Shown here in pieces: positions 62,672 through 64,000 of a DNA stretch of 64,000 nt; positions within the stretch are counted from its first letter, which is position 1, and every line of letters starts with the position of its first letter. Source of the stretch: an uncultured Sulfitobacter sp. (GTDB lineage: Bacteria; Pseudomonadota; Alphaproteobacteria; Rhodobacterales; Rhodobacteraceae). The notes under the pieces were generated by a model. It did no database searches and was not told the origin of the DNA. It saw only the letters and a list, made by a program, of their open reading frames with translations. The position numbers and the translations under genes are program-made. Location: NCBI GenBank assembly GCA_905182645.1, contig CAJJCJ010000010.1:18589-82588 (forward strand), written 5' to 3'.

Positions 62672-64000
62672 CCGCGCAGCACACCACCCGTTGCCTTGGT
62701 GACTTTTTCAACAATTTTGGCTGCGACGGCCTCGATGTCCGCGTCTTTCAACGTGGCCACTGTTGGCTGCAGACGCACAGTAATCGCGAGTGATTTTTTG
62801 CCTTCGCCCAAACTGCCGTCGATAAATTCATCAAAGACACGCACGTTTGTGATCAGCGCCTTATCGGCACCAGACGCCGCATTAACCAAGGTCAATGCCT
62901 CGACGTCTGCATCCACGACAAAGGCAAAATCACGGTCCACTGCTTGCAAATCTGTGGTTTGCAATGCGGGGCGGGCTGTTAATTTCTTTTTTGGCAGCGG
63001 CACGTCTTCTGGGTACAAGACAAAGGCCACGGCAGGCCCTTTGATATCCATTTCGCGTAGCACTTTGGGGTGCAATTCGCCAAATACGCCAAGTACCTTT
63101 TTGGGGCCAAGGCAGATTTTGCCGTGCCGACCAGGGTGCCACCACGCATCCGCACCGCGCATGATTTGCACTTTTGCGGGCGCGCCGATGGCGGATAAAA
63201 CAGCCTCGGCGTCGGCCTTGGCATCATAGATGTCGACCGCGCGGGCCTCGCCGTGCACGTCTTTTGGACCAGTGCGCCCGATCAGGATACCGGCGACCTG
63301 CACATATTGTTCACCCGGCTCTCCGCCGTGGAACGCGTGGCCAACCTCGAACAAGCCCATGTCGGCAAAGCCACGAGCTTGGTTGCGCGCCGCAGCCCGC
63401 AGCAATCCGGGCAAGAGGCTGGGGCGCATGTGCGACATGTCTGCCGAGATCGGGTTTTGCAACATCGTGGCATCATCACCGCCGCCAAACAACGCCGCTG
63501 CGTCGCGGTCGATGAACGAATAGGTGACGCATTCGTTATATCCCAGCGCCGCCGCCGTCCGTTTTGCAGCCTGTTGGCGCAATTGCAGCGGGGTCAAAAC
63601 TGGCCTTGCGACACCAGCCATACGTGGCAGGGGTTTGCCGACAAGTTTGGTCAAGGACGCAATGCGCGCAACTTCTTCGACGAGGTCAGCCTCGCCTTGA
63701 ACGTCGGGCCGCCAGCTTGGCACATGCGCCATGTCGCCTTGCAAACGAAAGCCGAGTGCGGTCAGTGTTTGGCGTTGCGTGCTTTCGGAAATATCCATGC
63801 CTACAAGCGAAATGACCCGTTTAGCGTCAAGTTTATAGGCGCGCGATACGTCCGGCACCTTGCCCGCAACGATCAAATTGGACGCCTCGCCGCCCGCATG
63901 ATCAACGATCATCCGCACCGCATGTTCCAGCCCATCAGGCGTGAACGCGGGATCAACGCCGCGTTCGAAACGGTAGCGCGCGTCGGAATGAATTTTCAGC
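62668..64000 (-). CDS. pheT: Phenylalanyl-tRNA synthetase beta subunit (3' part)
   Basis: About 444 codons of the C-terminal half are present; the gene runs off the right edge and the frame stays open to base 64000 (HSDARYRFERGVDP). The B5 domain (KRVISLVGMDISESTQRQTL, WRPDVQGEADLVEEVARI), the core catalytic-like domain and the anticodon-binding FDX-ACB domain (DRDFAFVVDADVEALTLV to KSLAITVRLQPTVATL) are seen in order. PheT pairs with PheS to charge tRNA-Phe. Confidence 0.95.
   Translation of the reverse strand, partial: LKIHSDARYRFERGVDPAFTPDGLEHAVRMIVDHAGGEASNLIVAGKVPDVSRAYKLDAKRVISLVGMDISESTQRQTLTALGFRLQGDMAHVPSWRPDVQGEADLVEEVARIASLTKLVGKPLPRMAGVARPVLTPLQLRQQAAKRTAAALGYNECVTYSFIDRDAAALFGGGDDATMLQNPISADMSHMRPSLLPGLLRAAARNQARGFADMGLFEVGHAFHGGEPGEQYVQVAGILIGRTGPKDVHGEARAVDIYDAKADAEAVLSAIGAPAKVQIMRGADAWWHPGRHGKICLGPKKVLGVFGELHPKVLREMDIKGPAVAFVLYPEDVPLPKKKLTARPALQTTDLQAVDRDFAFVVDADVEALTLVNAASGADKALITNVRVFDEFIDGSLGEGKKSLAITVRLQPTVATLKDADIEAVAAKIVEKVTKATGGVLRG

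Noticed and set aside
1..64000. tRNA genes, rRNA genes, CRISPR arrays, prophage or defence islands
   Set aside because: No T-loop-like sequences with cloverleaf context, no regularly spaced repeats, and no phage or defence proteins were found by reading both strands.

Overview
The window reads as a piece of chromosome from a marine Rhodobacterales (Roseobacter-group) alphaproteobacterium of moderate GC, perhaps close to Octadecabacter, Loktanella or Yoonia. The evidence is the gene order (miaB, phoH, ybeY, corC-like, lnt, metK, trmB; aroA-cmk-rpsA-ihfB-lapA-trpF-trpB; irr facing fabA, fabB and fabI), a SAM/SAH riboswitch in front of metK, and family-typical protein sequences. The genus is an inference. 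No phage, plasmid, CRISPR, rRNA or tRNA signals were seen.

Layout. 1-8 kb: the tail of trpA, an FMN alpha-hydroxy-acid dehydrogenase, an MFS carrier, an Old Yellow Enzyme homologue, rplY-pth, a broken DUF2332 gene, a serine hydrolase and a DUF2237 protein. 8-11 kb: trpB, trpF, a LapA-domain protein and ihfB, all on the minus strand. 11-13 kb: a broken LacI-type regulator facing a broken phytanoyl-CoA dioxygenase. 13-24 kb: rpsA, cmk, aroA, trmB, metK with its riboswitch, lnt, a CorC-like protein, ybeY and phoH. 24-28 kb: a lipoprotein and an OmpA-type protein sharing a small module, miaB, a glycosyltransferase-like gene, and a catalytically eroded REP-associated transposase flanked by inverted REP palindromes. 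28-32 kb: irr, fabA, fabB, fabI (unsaturated fatty acid synthesis) with two small orphan genes between them. 32-41 kb: catabolic and accessory enzymes, including a broken endonuclease/phosphatase-family gene. 41-42.4 kb: a TetR regulator followed by a repeat-rich promoter and a truncated PspA-like gene.

43-59.5 kb is dominated by a myo-inositol regulon. It holds a minus-strand sugar ABC importer with a TIM-barrel isomerase, a LacI regulator with a tiny exported protein, a minus-strand set (two Gfo/Idh dehydrogenases and iolE) and a plus-strand iolD-C-B-J-G operon. Two identical 18-bp perfect palindromes, TTTGCAACCGGTTGCAAA, sit upstream of the importer operon and in the divergent iol gap and are the likely operators. 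Together the genes take up inositol, oxidise it to inosose, dehydrate it, hydrolyse the ring, isomerise, phosphorylate and cleave the product; the final iolA step is not in the window. 59.5-64 kb: an Lrp regulator divergent from alanine dehydrogenase, mscL, ytoQ, a GNAT protein and the 3' part of pheT.

Two genome-scale features stand out. First, an unusual number of genes carry single frameshifts or stops, including aroA, cmk and lnt, which should be needed for growth, so sequence error and real decay must be told apart. Second, two families of short dispersed intergenic repeats are present: GTAG-headed REP palindromes, tied to the transposase gene, and an element built on CCTCGCTTTTTT...AAATACTCC.
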